The translations under genes were made by a program, and so were the position numbers. A stretch of 64,000 bases of DNA from Chytriomyces cf. hyalinus JEL632. Taxonomy: Eukaryota > Chytridiomycota > Chytridiomycetes > Chytridiales > Chytriomycetaceae. Within the stretch, counting starts at the first letter, position 1. Each line of letters starts with the position of its first letter. The stretch is from NCBI GenBank assembly GCA_025435555.1, contig JAIWWG010000040.1, positions 1 to 64,000 of the forward strand. Reading direction: 5' to 3'. The notes under the pieces are model-generated. The model was not told the DNA's origin. It saw only the letters and a program-made list of their open reading frames with translations, and ran no database searches. Of the stretch, positions 44,435 through 55,088 are shown piece after piece.

Positions 44435-45745
44435 ATGGACTCGTACGACTACCTGACACGGACTGACGTCACAACAACCGACCCCGACTTTACGCAAAGC
44501 GAATTTGACAATGACGACTTTGAAACCTCAAGTCGCACCAGTCAAGAGAGCACACACACGATCCACAACATGTCCATGCTCCCAATTGTGGCACCTGAGC
44601 GAACCACCATTCCATTGGTCGGCCAACGCAGGCCCAGTGGATCCGGACACTCTCAACTTTTGGAAACATATGCCGGAATCATGGGTGAAATCGGTGACTT
44701 GGTCCCTGAACACGCCTTGAGCCCGCAAGCTTTAAGCGCACAAATGTCCCGCCGCAAAATGAGTGCCAGTGCCTTACACATGGAAGACTTGCTCCTCCTT
44801 CAAGCAATATCGATCCCGAATTCAGAAGGAGATAAAACTCCCAGAAGACGCATCACCCCGCAACCAAGTACTTACAGTCTATTGGGTGCGTACGATGACA
44901 GCAACGCGGATACCGAATCGTACAGGAATGATTCCATTTCATCTTCAGCACCGACCGAACTTTCTGCGTCTCATGACATTGAATTTGTCATTGAAGAGTA
45001 TTATGTGAAGCATTGGGTTCCTTCTGTTTTGGAAGGAGAAGTTTCGAGTGACAGTGGCTCGTCAAATGGGCGGAGTCCAATCACGCCGGCTGATCCACAA
45101 GCTCTGATTGCGCTGTCTGCTGAAGAGGATGAAGCTTCCAAGTTTACAATCTCCGTCTACGAAACCGCACCCGAACCTGAAAGCACAGGCTCTCTGCCAT
45201 CCATTCTGTCAGAGACTTCAAATTCATCCGTTGAACTTGTCGGAGACGCAACGCCTGCCAGCGTTTTTGAACCCGACGCCGAAGAAGAAGAAAACGACGA
45301 AGACCACCACCACATAAGCCGCGGAGAGCAACTGATTGTCTCCAAAGTCACACGACTCATTACTCTGAATCGAATGCGCGTGATTCAAAACGTGGAACTG
45401 AAAGTGGAGCCGATTGCAAAAGTGGAATCGGTTCTCGTGACTCCGACTTCGGCAAAACCGGGCCCTTCCATGGTTACACCTGCGTACAACTTGAATACCC
45501 GATCTTCCTTAGGGACTATGGCATCCGGTTCTGAAATGAAAAGTCCGGTGTCGGCTGTATCGTCCACGGCTTCTACGGTTGTTGTGGCACACACTCCACC
45601 TACAGCGGAGGTGATGACGGATAGCAAGAGTCGAGGAAAACAGCAAAAGTTGAAGAAAGATGATGGTCACGTTAAAAGCGGAAAGGACGTGAAAAAGAGG
45701 AGGAGTGGGCTGTCTTCTTTTTTACAATTTTTAGCCAGCAGTTGA
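44435..45745 (+). CDS. Ser/Thr-rich disordered protein of unknown function
   Basis: An intronless 436-residue frame starting at ATG 44435. The composition is Ser/Thr/Glu rich and mostly disordered. Features are an acidic-histidine cluster (AEEEENDEDHHH, about residue 285), a conserved-looking short helix segment (HDIEFVIEEYYVKHWVPSVL, about 180-200), a hydrophobic stretch (VSKVTRLITLNRMRVIQNVE) and a basic tail (DVKKRRSGLSSFLQFLASS) that could be a nuclear signal or a membrane anchor. I recognise no family. The start lies about 300 bp after the Copia LTR, so the LTR may influence its transcription. Codon use and length argue that it is a real gene. Confidence 0.5.
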   Translation: MDSYDYLTRTDVTTTDPDFTQSEFDNDDFETSSRTSQESTHTIHNMSMLPIVAPERTTIPLVGQRRPSGSGHSQLLETYAGIMGEIGDLVPEHALSPQALSAQMSRRKMSASALHMEDLLLLQAISIPNSEGDKTPRRRITPQPSTYSLLGAYDDSNADTESYRNDSISSSAPTELSASHDIEFVIEEYYVKHWVPSVLEGEVSSDSGSSNGRSPITPADPQALIALSAEEDEASKFTISVYETAPEPESTGSLPSILSETSNSSVELVGDATPASVFEPDAEEEENDEDHHHISRGEQLIVSKVTRLITLNRMRVIQNVELKVEPIAKVESVLVTPTSAKPGPSMVTPAYNLNTRSSLGTMASGSEMKSPVSAVSSTASTVVVAHTPPTAEVMTDSKSRGKQQKLKKDDGHVKSGKDVKKRRSGLSSFLQFLASS

Positions 45746-46102
45746 GTTCTTTGGTGGTTGAAAGTGAGACCTTGTATTGCATGATATATTATTCCGCATG
45801 TATAGCGATAAAAAATGGATTCGTTTTGCTATCGTCAGTTTGCACCGTTGTTGCCTTGATCATTTCTCTGATGCTTTCCCAGTGCTGTCATCTGGCGCCA
45901 TGAACATTTGGATGGCTGTTCATCCAGATACGCAATTCTGTTCATCCAGATACGCCATTCTGTTCATCCAGATACGCCATTCTGGAAACCATCACAGCTC
46001 AACCGCCCTGCTTCTTATCCCCACAACCTGAGATGGAGAGAGTTGCCCTCAAAGACTGTGGACAGGGCAAACACAGAAATGCTGAGGTTATTTGCGTGTG
46101 CG
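45746..46102. other. Spacer with a short tandem repeat
   Basis: It holds the 3' flank of the Ser-rich gene and a 22-bp tandem repeat; nothing else is recognised. The inverted repeat arm may extend into it, but the partner would lie beyond the window. Confidence 0.45.
45917..45982. repeat. 22-bp tandem repeat, three copies
   Basis: TGTTCATCCAGATACGC followed by A or C and ATTC repeats three times without gaps. The first unit differs by one base. Confidence 0.9.
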
Positions 46103-47493
46103 ATTTATTCTCATCTTAAAACATTCGCAGATATATCATGTCCCTTCAAGAATTTTTGGCAAAACGATACCACTGACCATTGTTTTACGCGTCGAAAAAG
46201 TGATTTATGCTACCATTTTGAAGTAACTGAAAATCTGGGCAGAAACTGCGATGACACATTAACGTTGGGGAAAAAACAAGAAACTGCTTCAATCAGATTC
46301 AAAACATTGAGCACCAACAGCACATACCGAACTGGAAACATTCCAACTATCGTGATCGAATTTGTCGTGCGACGAAACATGCCGCGTGCCCCAAATCTTC
46401 CGTCGCATGCTGCTCCTTTGCACCTTTTGGCGACCATCGTTGACCCGAAAGCGCATTGAAAAATTCTTTCCACGTCTGCCTCGGCTATCAAATAATGTGT
46501 TTTTCCTGTTTGTTTGAGAAACCGTATGAGTCCAGAACGCGTTGAAACCAGGTGTCACAGCGCCCAACAAACCATAATCAGTGACACCACGTAATTCAGA
46601 TCCAATTTCCCCCCCGCTGTGATATAATGTCAGAGTACGTTGCGTAAATGTTTCAGAAGACTTGCTCGCGGCGTCTGAATGAACATCATTTGCAATGAAA
46701 ATATAACGAGATCTGTTGCAAAGAAAAGGAGGCATTCTGGAGATGTGGAATTTGGTTGAAGAGTAAGTTCGGAGAATGCATTAATCTTTCGGAGGATTCC
46801 GTTGGTAGCGAGAGTGAAGTCAAGCAGTCATTCAATACAATTTCACGATGTCTTGTGGCCAAGGTAAGAGGCCCGCCATAAGTGCGCTTCCAGCAAGAGC
46901 AAACTTGGATAAGGGAAAAATAGTTGGTAATCACCGCCGGGAAACAATAAACAGACTTGTCACCTGCCCATTCCGCGTTTGGACATGCCCAAAGTCGTTA
47001 CTACTGAAGCTGTACCCACTGGTGCGTCCGTTCATTCAATAAACTCATGAAAGCTGGTGAATCGGCTGGCTCACAAGCACCGCGCTGTGCCGCCATTATT
47101 TGCTCCTGCCAATGAGCGACACGGTCTCGATTGGAAGCCTTGAGTTCGTTCAGATAACCTGTTTAGACGTGGCAGGTGAGGTATTCCTCATTTTTGAGGA
47201 CGAATCTGTCCGGTTTGCTTCGCGAGGTGGTTTTTCCTGTCAGCAGGGTGTTTGGTTTTGAACTTAGGCTGATAAGTATTTATTATCTTAAGGGTGAATC
47301 ACAACACATCAAAACAGCTCTCCTTATATACATTTTTGTCTCCCATAAAATCTAATTGGGCTTTCTTCAGTTTCACTTCTCAGCCACCTTTGTTTTCCAT
47401 TTCATTTGTCATAATTGAGATTTTCAGTGAGAAAAGTCATTATGGATGGGAAATCACTCATTTGTCATTTTCCAGTTTGAAATTGCTGAAAAG
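46103..47493 (+). repeat. Left arm of a large inverted repeat (unclassified element)
   Basis: Every position x from 46103 to about 47485 pairs with 110103 minus x on the other strand near the window end, without gaps over about 1.39 kb and with very few differences. The minus strand holds a frame with TDYGLLGAVTPGFNAFW and a partly overlapping one with EADVERIFQCAFGSTM; both look like remnants of one decayed protein. I could not assign the family. The arm resumes for about 32 bp after the Harbinger insertion (50641-50672), where the repeat ends in TCAGGCTGAT. Confidence 0.8.
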
Positions 47494-47818
47494 TAAGGCC
47501 TCATTCGGCCAGATTTTACAGAATGCAATTTACATATAAAAATGTGACATGAAAAAGCGTTGGGTGCAAAAACTGAAAAACCCGAATACAAAATGCAAAA
47601 CCAAAAAGAGTTTTTGGAGAAGAAACTGTTTCTGAAAAGCTCTTTCTGCGACAATGATATTTGGCATCTCAAAAACAGTTTTTCAAATGCCAAAAAGGGC
47701 CAAAAACCAAAAACAGAAAAAACTTGTATTTGGCATGCTGTGTTCAGGATCCCAACCAAAATTCACAGAAAACTATTACTTTATTCAAAAACAAACAGCA
47801 CAAAAAAACAATCACTTT

Positions 47819-48660
47819 TCACAGATCTCCACCTGCCACAAATACTTGAGATACTTCACTGACAAACCCTCTGACCTTGTGCCCAAAAAACGTGGCAGCT
47901 CTTAGTGGAGCATCTGCAAACAACTCATTGTACTTGAATGTGAGCTCTTCCTTCAGCCATTCACACACAGCACGGTCAAATTCCCCATCGCATTTGGACA
48001 AAATGTCCTCCACTTTTTCAGCCACCCAAGCTCGAAGCTGCGCAGATTCTGACAGAGATCCGTATGCCCCCTTCTCGTTCTCAAGGGATGGTCCATGCAA
48101 TCCATGCAATTCACAACTCGATCAAGAGCATTTAGAAGGGCTGGATCTGAGGGAGCAGGAGGGTTTTTGGCAGGGGTTGTGTGAGAATGCTTTTGTCAAT
48201 CACCAATGGAGGCAACATTGGGTTGGGCAGACTGCTTCTTTCGGTTGAGAGAACCTGTGCATACCTGCAATTAAAAAGTGTGTGAGTGTCAGTAAAGAAA
48301 GATAATCACCTGCATCGGCAGCCAGGGACAGCGATCCAATAGAAGACAATGGTGACTTGAAGGAGTCTTGGACATGGTTTGATTAGACAAAGGTGGAATA
48401 GCATTCTTGCTGTCTGCGTCTCTGTCGAGGTCATCATCATGATTGTCATCGTCATCATCGTTGCCGTCATTGTCATTGCCGTCATCGTCGTTGCCATCAC
48501 TGTCGCGCGGCAGCCTTGGGGCCTGCTACTGTGTTCTTGCAAGGGGAGGTCCTCCTCGCTGCTTTGGGAGGCATTTGGGACTTCAAGAAAAAAGAGAAAA
48601 TGCAGCCACCCTGATCTGACTCACCTTGAGCGACTGAAATTGATGTGACTCACATTGATC
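47819..48660 (-). CDS. Second gene of the Harbinger element (accessory protein), structure uncertain
   Basis: The minus strand carries an Asp/Asn-rich stretch (SDGNDDDGNDNDGNDDDDDN, about 48430-48500), an intron with good ends (about 48264-48308) and a helical 3' part with LRAWVAEKVEDILSKCDGEF and EVSQVFVAGGDL to the stop at 47819. Frames change between the segments, so either further introns or lesions are present. Harbinger elements carry a Myb/SANT-like partner of the transposase in this position. No clear Myb motif is visible here, so the name is by context. Confidence 0.4.
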
Positions 48661-48694
48661 CTGTCTTGTGAAAAAACAAAAAACAAAACAAAAA

Positions 48695-50402
48695 ATGAAC
48701 CACCTGAACTCAACAGGCCCCACCCGACAGCAGCTTGCAGCAAAGACAAGGCAGCGACAGCGGAATGCAGCATTAGCAGCTGTGTTGCTGGTTATTGTCT
48801 GGCAACAAATGCTCGGCAGCTGCACCCCTCCAACACTCCCCAAATGTCGCATTCACACCTCCATGATGACAGGCCACACATGGCTGCAAGAACTCCGAAT
48901 GGGCCATGAGTTGAGGATGCACAATATGTTCCACATGGACGTTGCCATGTTCAAGTAAGTATTGTTCATTTCATGGCCTCACTCAAACTGCTGCAATGAA
49001 CACAGTGGTCTTGTGTCACTGCTGCATCAATCTGGATTCCTGCCTCCTCCTCGTTACATCGATCCCCAAGAGCAAGTCGCTATATTTCTTTTTATTGTAG
49101 CTGGCAACAACTCCAACCGATCCACCCAAGAAAGGTTCCAACAGTCAGCCGATATGGTCAGCTGGTGTTTTCACGGAGTGCTGAAAACTCTGCTCAGCTT
49201 ACAGCCATGCTATATGAAGCTCCCTTCTAAACGCATTCCGCCCAAAATATCCGGCAACCCTAAGTTTTCTTTTTTCACAGGTTGTGTTGGAGCGTTGGAC
49301 TGCACTCACTTTAGTGCTGTTGTCCCTGAAACAGAAGCCGATCTGTACTGGTGCCAAAAAGGAGGAGCTTTGAAGCAGAACGTATTGGGTGTTTGTGGGT
49401 TTGATATGCTGTTCCAGTACATCCATGCCAGGTGGGAGGGAAGTGCTCATGATGGATGGGTTCTCAATGATGCGTTGATGATGCGGTCTTTCTCTGTACC
49501 TGATGGTTGCACTACCTTGCAGATGCCGGCTATTCTATGACTAACAAATTCCTGGTCCCGTAACGAGGCACATGCTATCATCTAAAGGAATGAGGACAAG
49601 CAGACACACAGTCAGTTCTTCTTTTCAATTTGTATTATTTAACCTGTGATGCTTTCATCTTGCAGACCTGTGAACAAGAAGGAGCTTTTCAACCTTTGAC
49701 ATGCGCAGCTGCGAAATGTCGTTGAGCGAATCTTCAGATGCCTGTCAAAGTGGTTCCCCATCATGAAGGCAATGCGTTGAATTCAGTCGTAAGACACGTC
49801 ATTCTTTATTTACACATTGCCAATCTTAATTATATCTTTACAATCACTCATCTTTCTTCTGGATGTTTTTCAGGCTTTGTCTTTTTCATCCAATCACCTT
49901 ATTCGATAGTTATTTTACAAGCTACTTCTTTGTTCTCTTTGTCACTTTACACAATGGGTCATTTGACCATTGTTCCTAGTGTTTCTAACTTAACATCAGT
50001 TTCTCCCTTGAGAACTGATTCTTATCTTCTACTATTTGCTCTCTGTTGCAGTATTGTTCTTACCGACTGTGTATATATTTAGGTTAGCCCGTTATGATAT
50101 TCTTTCTTTATTAAGCTAATAGTTGTATGAGTCTTAAGTTGATCTATTAAAAGAGTAGTTACTATCGATGCAAGCTTTAAGAACTGTTACGAAGATTGCC
50201 ATATAGCCGTGTACCAGCGACTATATTTCTACACAATGTGGCCCTTTTCCCTCAAAACTTGCCATTGCTCGAGGAGGAGGATTTGGATTTGGATTCGGAG
50301 GATGAAGAGATTGTTGAAGTGGTGGAGCCCCGGATGTGGCGGGATGGTATTGCAGATGCAATGTGGGTGGTCTATCAAGTGCATCTTGCTCATGGTGCAT
50401 AA
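48695..50402 (+). pseudogene. HARBI1-type transposase, degenerate
   Basis: Exon 1 (48695-48956) encodes ELRMGHELRMHNMFHMDVAM. After a short intron the next frame reads VGALDCTHF with the first catalytic Asp, GALKQNVLGVCGFDMLFQYI and WEGSAHDGWVLNDALM with the second Asp. Past a frame break near 49520 the expected DAGYSMTNKFLVP and, further on, LRNVVERIF (the third acidic residue) can still be read in other frames. The typical acidic tail with WRDGIADAMW ends at 50402. At least two frame breaks and one or more stops separate these parts, so the enzyme is dead, although parts are well kept. Confidence 0.75.
49795..50190. other. AT-rich segment interrupting the transposase 3' part
   Basis: Relatives have only a few residues between the KWFPIM segment and the VPA-LHN segment, but about 400 AT-rich bases separate them here. 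It could be an intron, a solo LTR or another small insert. No clear terminal repeats or target duplication are seen. Confidence 0.35.
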
Positions 50403-50859
50403 TAAATTGATTATTGTTCAACTTCATTGTTCAACTTTATTGTTCACCGTTTGTCTTCACCTATAAAAGGGTTCTTTTTGCAATCTGTATTTCAAATTGC
50501 GCCCCAATTTTTCAAATACTGCTCAAAACAGTTTTTCAAGATATCAAAGTGCCAGTATCTCCTGAACTCGATTTTATGGACTTGATATTACGATCTGAAA
50601 AATTGTCAAAAAATCTCTTTCTTGGGCGAATGAGGCCTAAGTCATTGCTCACAAATCAGTTTTCAGGCTGATTAGTTATTCAGATTCATGGAAGACGATG
50701 AACAGCCCCATTAGCACACCAGTACATTTTATCGAAAGTTTGTAACAGCAACAGGCAACCAGTGGCTGTTGCCTTTTATTCACTTTTCCGAGTTATTTTG
50801 TTCTCATTAGTTTAACACCAGCAATTGCATTCAATTCAAGTTCCAATGCTTTATCTAAC

Positions 50860-51402
50860 ATGATGAATTCTGGTGTATTGTTTCCAGATGATAATGACCT
50901 TCAAACAGCTTTACTCCCATCCAATGTGAGCATTGCCAAAAAACTGAAGTCCCTTAACGGTGATGAGGGATTTGGGGTATACTCAGAAGACACTATCAAC
51001 GAGCTTGGTAAAGAACTGTCAGCAGGTAAAACACAAGCAGAGCTTCCACCAATGAATTTGGTGGATCTTCTGAGTAAAAATCTCATGGGAGCAGATGATT
51101 TGGAAGTTGGGAAGTACCCTGAAAGTAATAATACAATGAGGACCTGGATCTCTGTAAACAACGCTCAAAGGTTACTCCCAACTGGCACCACCAACCCCAA
51201 ATCCGAACCCTCCAAAACTGGCCCTGAGAAACCTACAACATCCAAACCTCCATCAGCTCCTTCTTCTCCTCCTCTGAACAGCACCAGTTTCACGGCAGAT
51301 TTACTGGAAGTGGCCAGCAAGACCATGTCTGTGTTAGCAGGAATCACAAAGATGCTTGGTTTGGTACTCCTCATATTGTGCAGTACATCTGGTTTTCTAT
51401 AG
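50860..51402 (+). CDS. Short protein of unknown function ending inside an LTR fragment
   Basis: An intronless 180-codon frame. The N-terminal half is acidic and helical (DTINELGKELSAGKTQ, NLVDLLSKNLMGADDLEVGK), the middle is Pro/Ser/Lys rich (SEPSKTGPEKPTTSKPPSAP), and the C-terminus has a hydrophobic stretch (VLAGITKMLGLVLLILCSTS) that could be a tail anchor. The last eight or so codons lie in an inverted Copia LTR fragment, which supplies the stop. No family is recognised. It may be part of a mobile element or a truncated host gene. Confidence 0.35.
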   Translation: MMNSGVLFPDDNDLQTALLPSNVSIAKKLKSLNGDEGFGVYSEDTINELGKELSAGKTQAELPPMNLVDLLSKNLMGADDLEVGKYPESNNTMRTWISVNNAQRLLPTGTTNPKSEPSKTGPEKPTTSKPPSAPSSPPLNSTSFTADLLEVASKTMSVLAGITKMLGLVLLILCSTSGFL

Positions 51403-51647
51403 AGGGTATTGAACCATGGTTCAATTGTGCCAATGGTTATGTCTTAACCACTGCGCTAAACAAGTGATGGAGTTGTTTGGGAATAACTTCACTGGACTTG
51501 TGCAATCAGCACGTGTGGGTTCTGCTTTTTGTTGCGCTTGCTGTAGAAGTGATGTCTACTGCTCTTCATGTACATAAAGTTCACTATCTTTATTGTATAG
51601 AGTACATAATGAGAACCAGTGGTCCACCTTGACCATGGTCCACAACA
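51375..51647 (-). repeat. Partial Copia LTR (left-LTR type), minus strand
   Basis: Very similar to 39000-39245 plus a piece near 39370-39400, in inverse orientation, beginning TGTTGTGGACCATGG at 51647. It includes the tRNA-like A and B boxes. The other part of the LTR is absent, so it is a fragment. Confidence 0.8.
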
Positions 51648-52341
51648 GCAGAGGAGGATGGAAAAGTGGATGCAATCAATGATTTGATCAATATTGCCTT
51701 TTCTTCTTGTGGATTGATGTTTATTCCAAAAAAATAAAGCTCAGGCCTGTTGGCTAATAATTTTGATGGCCACTTCAAAAGTCCCCATATGATTGCACAA
51801 TTTACTTATTTTGAGTATACCATTGCAGCCTAGTCTCATAGTTCCTTACTCTCATACACAGATGTCACATTTTTTGATCACATTTGAGCACAAAAGAGAG
51901 GCACAAGGATGAAGAATCACACATACGCACAATTTCTCACTCCTGGCAACTTTTCTGACCCTTTCCACTTGAAGGTGGGGGTCTGAATACCCTGCTTACG
52001 TGGTGCCTTTCCAAACATGATGATACTTTTGTTGTACAGTTCCCCCATTGTTTCAAAATACCGCGTGCAGAACTTGATGTACATATTGTTGTGGTAAAGA
52101 CACTCACCCTTATGGTAGCGGGTACAATGCCTGACACATCATCTGGCTTGGCCCATACATCTCAACTCTGCAGCAGTGGAGCAGCCAGACAACCAACTGC
52201 TGCCTGATCTGACACCTCTGAATAATAAAGAATAATGTGATTCTTTTGCATTTGTGCATTGCCTACCTACCTTGATACGCAATCAGCAAGGATAGTGACT
52301 GAGTAAAGAAGATTATCAAGAAAAGATAAATAGAAGCGCAC
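51648..52341. other. AT-rich spacer
   Basis: No gene, repeat or RNA is recognised. It lies between the LTR fragment and the hydrolase remnant. Confidence 0.4.
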
Positions 52342-53963
52342 ATGTTTCAAGCAATTGGCCAGTTGACCAGTTGCTCCATAAATCAAACAACAACAGAAAT
52401 GCTCTCCAGGGCGAGATCATGCGCAACCCGGCAATGCGCGAAATGCGGCACCTGCAGACACCTCTTTTCCACAACAGCATCTCTGTGTAGCTTTGATGCA
52501 AACCGCAAAGTGACAAACGTGGTGCTCAGTTTGATTAGTCAACACCTTTGGCAGCAATTGAAACCAGAAACTCAGGTCACATCAGATGCTGCTCTTGCGC
52601 AAAATAAGTTTCGATTCATTGGTCGCGATCAGGCTTCGAATGGGTAAGTTGCGATGGCAGTGACATCCACCCATGATAATCAGCCATTGAAATTCACTCG
52701 CAACTAGATCAACCACACCGACACAACAGCCACAACTCCCATGTCTCTCCTACTGATTGCACTGGGCGGATGCATGGCTATGAACGTGCAGCTTCTCCTT
52801 TCAAACAAGAAACTTCCTGTATCCAGCATCAGAACCGAGATTTGTGGGCAGAAATGGATTCTGAAGATGTTGAAGAGAACAACCGTTGCCGTAGATCGCG
52901 GTATCCCTGTCGATTTGTACCATGAGATTCATGGTAATGGCAAGCACAAGGTGCTTTTCATCACGGGATGGGCGGGATCTTGTGACAACTGGCGCTTCCA
53001 GACAGAGTTCTTTGGAAGACATGGCACCCGCGCGTATCAAATCATTAACGCTTGCATCAACATGCTCGGCACGAGCTATGCCGCCCATGAAACATATTCC
53101 CTAGCTCATTTCCTCATTCACAAAGATTGCCCTTGGCATTGAAAAGGTCAAAAACCTGATGCCCTTCTTCGTGTACAGCCAGGTAATTACATTGATTTAC
53201 TACAAAGGATTCCCAAATATCTTAAATTATTGTTTTGCAGCGATAGTTGAACCTTCCCCCCCTCCCCTCCCCCCCCCCCCCCCCCCCCCCCCCCCCCACA
53301 CACAGCGGATTCACATCAAACCTCGATTACATGCTAAAATTCCATGGCGGTCGAATCGACAGCCGACCTCCACAATCCTTCTCAAGTGCACTCCGACAAC
53401 TCTCGGGCATCATCTCATTCCGCATCTCCAGCGCACGTCTGGACGAGCCCAAAATCTATTTCCTGCGAAGCAGTATCCCAGCCATGGTGATCCACGGAAC
53501 CGAAGACGCGCTCGTACATTTACGGAGTAGCTGGGATCTCGCGAGGATGCTGGGTGCACGGCTTGTGTTTGAAGGACGCCATGCGTTGAACCATGAAGAT
53601 ACGGAACTGTTTAACCGGTTATTACTGCGGCATTTTTACACGGCAATTTTGCCGTCATCGAATGTGACGAGTGGTAGTGGGCTTGTAAGGGTGGAAGAGG
53701 CAGCGAGGCGGGCTGGTTGGTGGTTGACGGAGGGTGAGTTTCGGGCGAAAGCGGCGATGGAGCGGATGAGGAATCAGATGCTTGGGTTTCGCGAGTGGCT
53801 CATTTCCTTCTTTTGTCAGAAAGTGGATTTGTTGGCGAGTAAGGTGGAGATTGAATGGTTACCGCCTGCAATAACTGCAGCGCCGCGAGAAGATTCTAGT
53901 CTTCGGGATACAGCGCCTTGTTCAAAAGAGAGTGGTAGAATGGACGGGTCGGACATGAAATGA
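52342..53963 (+). pseudogene. Alpha/beta-hydrolase gene that has lost its nucleophile region
   Basis: The N-terminal hydrolase strand is present (VDLYHEIHGNGKHKVLFITG WAGSCDNW, about 52905-53000) and so is the C-terminal half with the acid and His regions (IPAMVIHGTEDALVHLRSSW and FEGRHALNHED). Between them, right after FQTEFFG, the sequence jumps in another frame to MAPARIKSLTLASTCSA, so some 60-70 residues including the GxSxG nucleophile elbow are missing. A TAG follows in that second frame (near 53122). A 29-base C run separates the two halves and its length decides the frame after it. The upstream frame 52342-52647 may be a 5' exon. The family hydrolyses esters or lipids, but this copy cannot. 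Confidence 0.6.
53269..53297. repeat. Homopolymer run of 29 C
   Basis: A long C run preceded by CCTCCCCTCC and followed by ACACACAG, which can act as a splice acceptor. Such runs are prone to length errors in replication and sequencing. Confidence 0.95.
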
Positions 53964-54246
53964 GTTTAGTGTCTTTCCTTTATTCGGAACATGGATCTTT
54001 GTTGTAGGACCTGATCACCTTTGCAAATATTTTCAAGTGACAATCCCCATAATTTATGAAACAGAATTAAGAAGGACGTTCTTGTGCAAAGGTGTTTGTG
54101 TTGAGCGAGTGATGAGTTGTTTGTTAATGAAATGGATTTGTCATTTGTCACATGATCAGTTTCCAGTTTAAATTTTGTATATTTTATGAGAGGGACCAAA
54201 CTATGTACAAGAGGCATTAAGCTATAATAAGTATCAGACACTGTGG

Positions 54247-54990
54247 CTAAACGTCTTTCGCATGTTTCCATCGGATGAGGTCTTTCAGCAGGCTCTTCAA
54301 TTTGACCCCTCCGTGTTTCTCCATCAGTCCAAACACCTTCTCCGCCTGCCGGATAGATGCAGTAGTGGATTCTGTGAGGCTAGCCACAAAACTCATGCCG
54401 TCCGTATCTTCATCATCCTCGTCGTATTCATCGTCGTACTCAGATTCCGAGTCTTCAGAGTCCTCATAGACTGGCAATCCCCGACTACGAAGCTGCGAAA
54501 CAATCTGTTCCACCTGCTCCTCATTGAAATACTCATTTTCGTCCAGATCTTGCAATTCAAGCGTTTCAACTGTTGCCTCGTCCGCCGTCCACACGCTCCG
54601 TGACATGTACGATTTTGGGTGGTATGAGCTGGCAACAGTGTAGAGGTCTGTGACTACGCTTTGTCGAGACGCTGCTTCGTCCGAGTACTCGCTTTCTGAA
54701 TCATCGGAGGTTGTCATGTCGCTTCCGGTGTCGTCGTCGTCATCTTCGTTTGTCTGCATGCTCCTGCTTGTCTGGCTTGAGTAGTAGTACTCAATCAGGA
54801 GTGAGTAGGTTCGTGCGTAGTGGCTGTTGCGATCGTACTTGTCGTGTGGGTCATGTTGTTGTTCCGGCAAGTCTTGGTCGACGAGGGTTGCGGGGGAGGG
54901 GATATCAGGAAGAGGTTTATCGACGTTGTGCAGTTTGCCGAGTGAAGCTGATCGAGTTGGGATGCGTGGTTTCCTTGTGATGTTGGGCAT
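54247..54990 (-). CDS. Acidic disordered protein of unknown function
   Basis: From ATG 54990 the frame gives 247 residues without introns. The N-terminus is Pro/Arg rich (MPNITRKPRIPTRSASLGKL), followed by RNSHYARTYSLLIEYYYSSQ, an acidic run (NEDDDDDTGSDMTTSDDSES), a helical segment (NEEQVEQIVSQLRSRGLPVY), a second acidic run and a C-terminal amphipathic helix (KVFGLMEKHGGVKLKSLLKD). The frame is open further upstream but a CCCCCAG acceptor lies there, so a spliced 5' UTR is likely. No family is recognised. The C-terminal helices could bind a partner, but that is a guess. Confidence 0.55.
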   Translation of the reverse strand: MPNITRKPRIPTRSASLGKLHNVDKPLPDIPSPATLVDQDLPEQQHDPHDKYDRNSHYARTYSLLIEYYYSSQTSRSMQTNEDDDDDTGSDMTTSDDSESEYSDEAASRQSVVTDLYTVASSYHPKSYMSRSVWTADEATVETLELQDLDENEYFNEEQVEQIVSQLRSRGLPVYEDSEDSESEYDDEYDEDDEDTDGMSFVASLTESTTASIRQAEKVFGLMEKHGGVKLKSLLKDLIRWKHAKDV

Positions 54991-55077
54991 TGGGGGTGGG
55001 GGCGTTGAGGGTTTCGGACTGGGGGAGGGATACAAGGGTCAACAAAAAGAGAGCGGCTGTTGTGAAACAGGGAGCAC

Positions 55078-55088
55078 TTTATATAAAA
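55078..55088 (-). promoter_or_regulatory. Possible TATA box
   Basis: TTTATATAAAG on the minus strand, 90 bp before the ATG of the acidic protein gene and just before a possible spliced leader. Position and sequence are suitable; nothing more supports it. Confidence 0.3.

Larger units (their letters stand above)
47497..50637 (+). mobile_element. PIF/Harbinger DNA transposon, 3.14 kb, with TAA target duplication
   Basis: The ends are GGCCTCATTCGGCC on the left and its inverse with one mismatch (GGGCGAATGAGGCC) on the right. Both sides are flanked by TAA (47494-47496 and 50638-50640), the TWA duplication typical of this superfamily. Inside are a degenerate HARBI1-type transposase on the plus strand and a second gene on the minus strand, the usual two-gene layout. 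The site in the right inverted-repeat arm reads TGA without an insert, i.e. an empty site. The ends look intact, but the transposase is not. Confidence 0.88.

Noticed and set aside
48379-48560. Val/Ile-rich plus-strand frame as a membrane protein
   Set aside because: It is the complement of an Asp-rich trinucleotide run of the Harbinger second gene.
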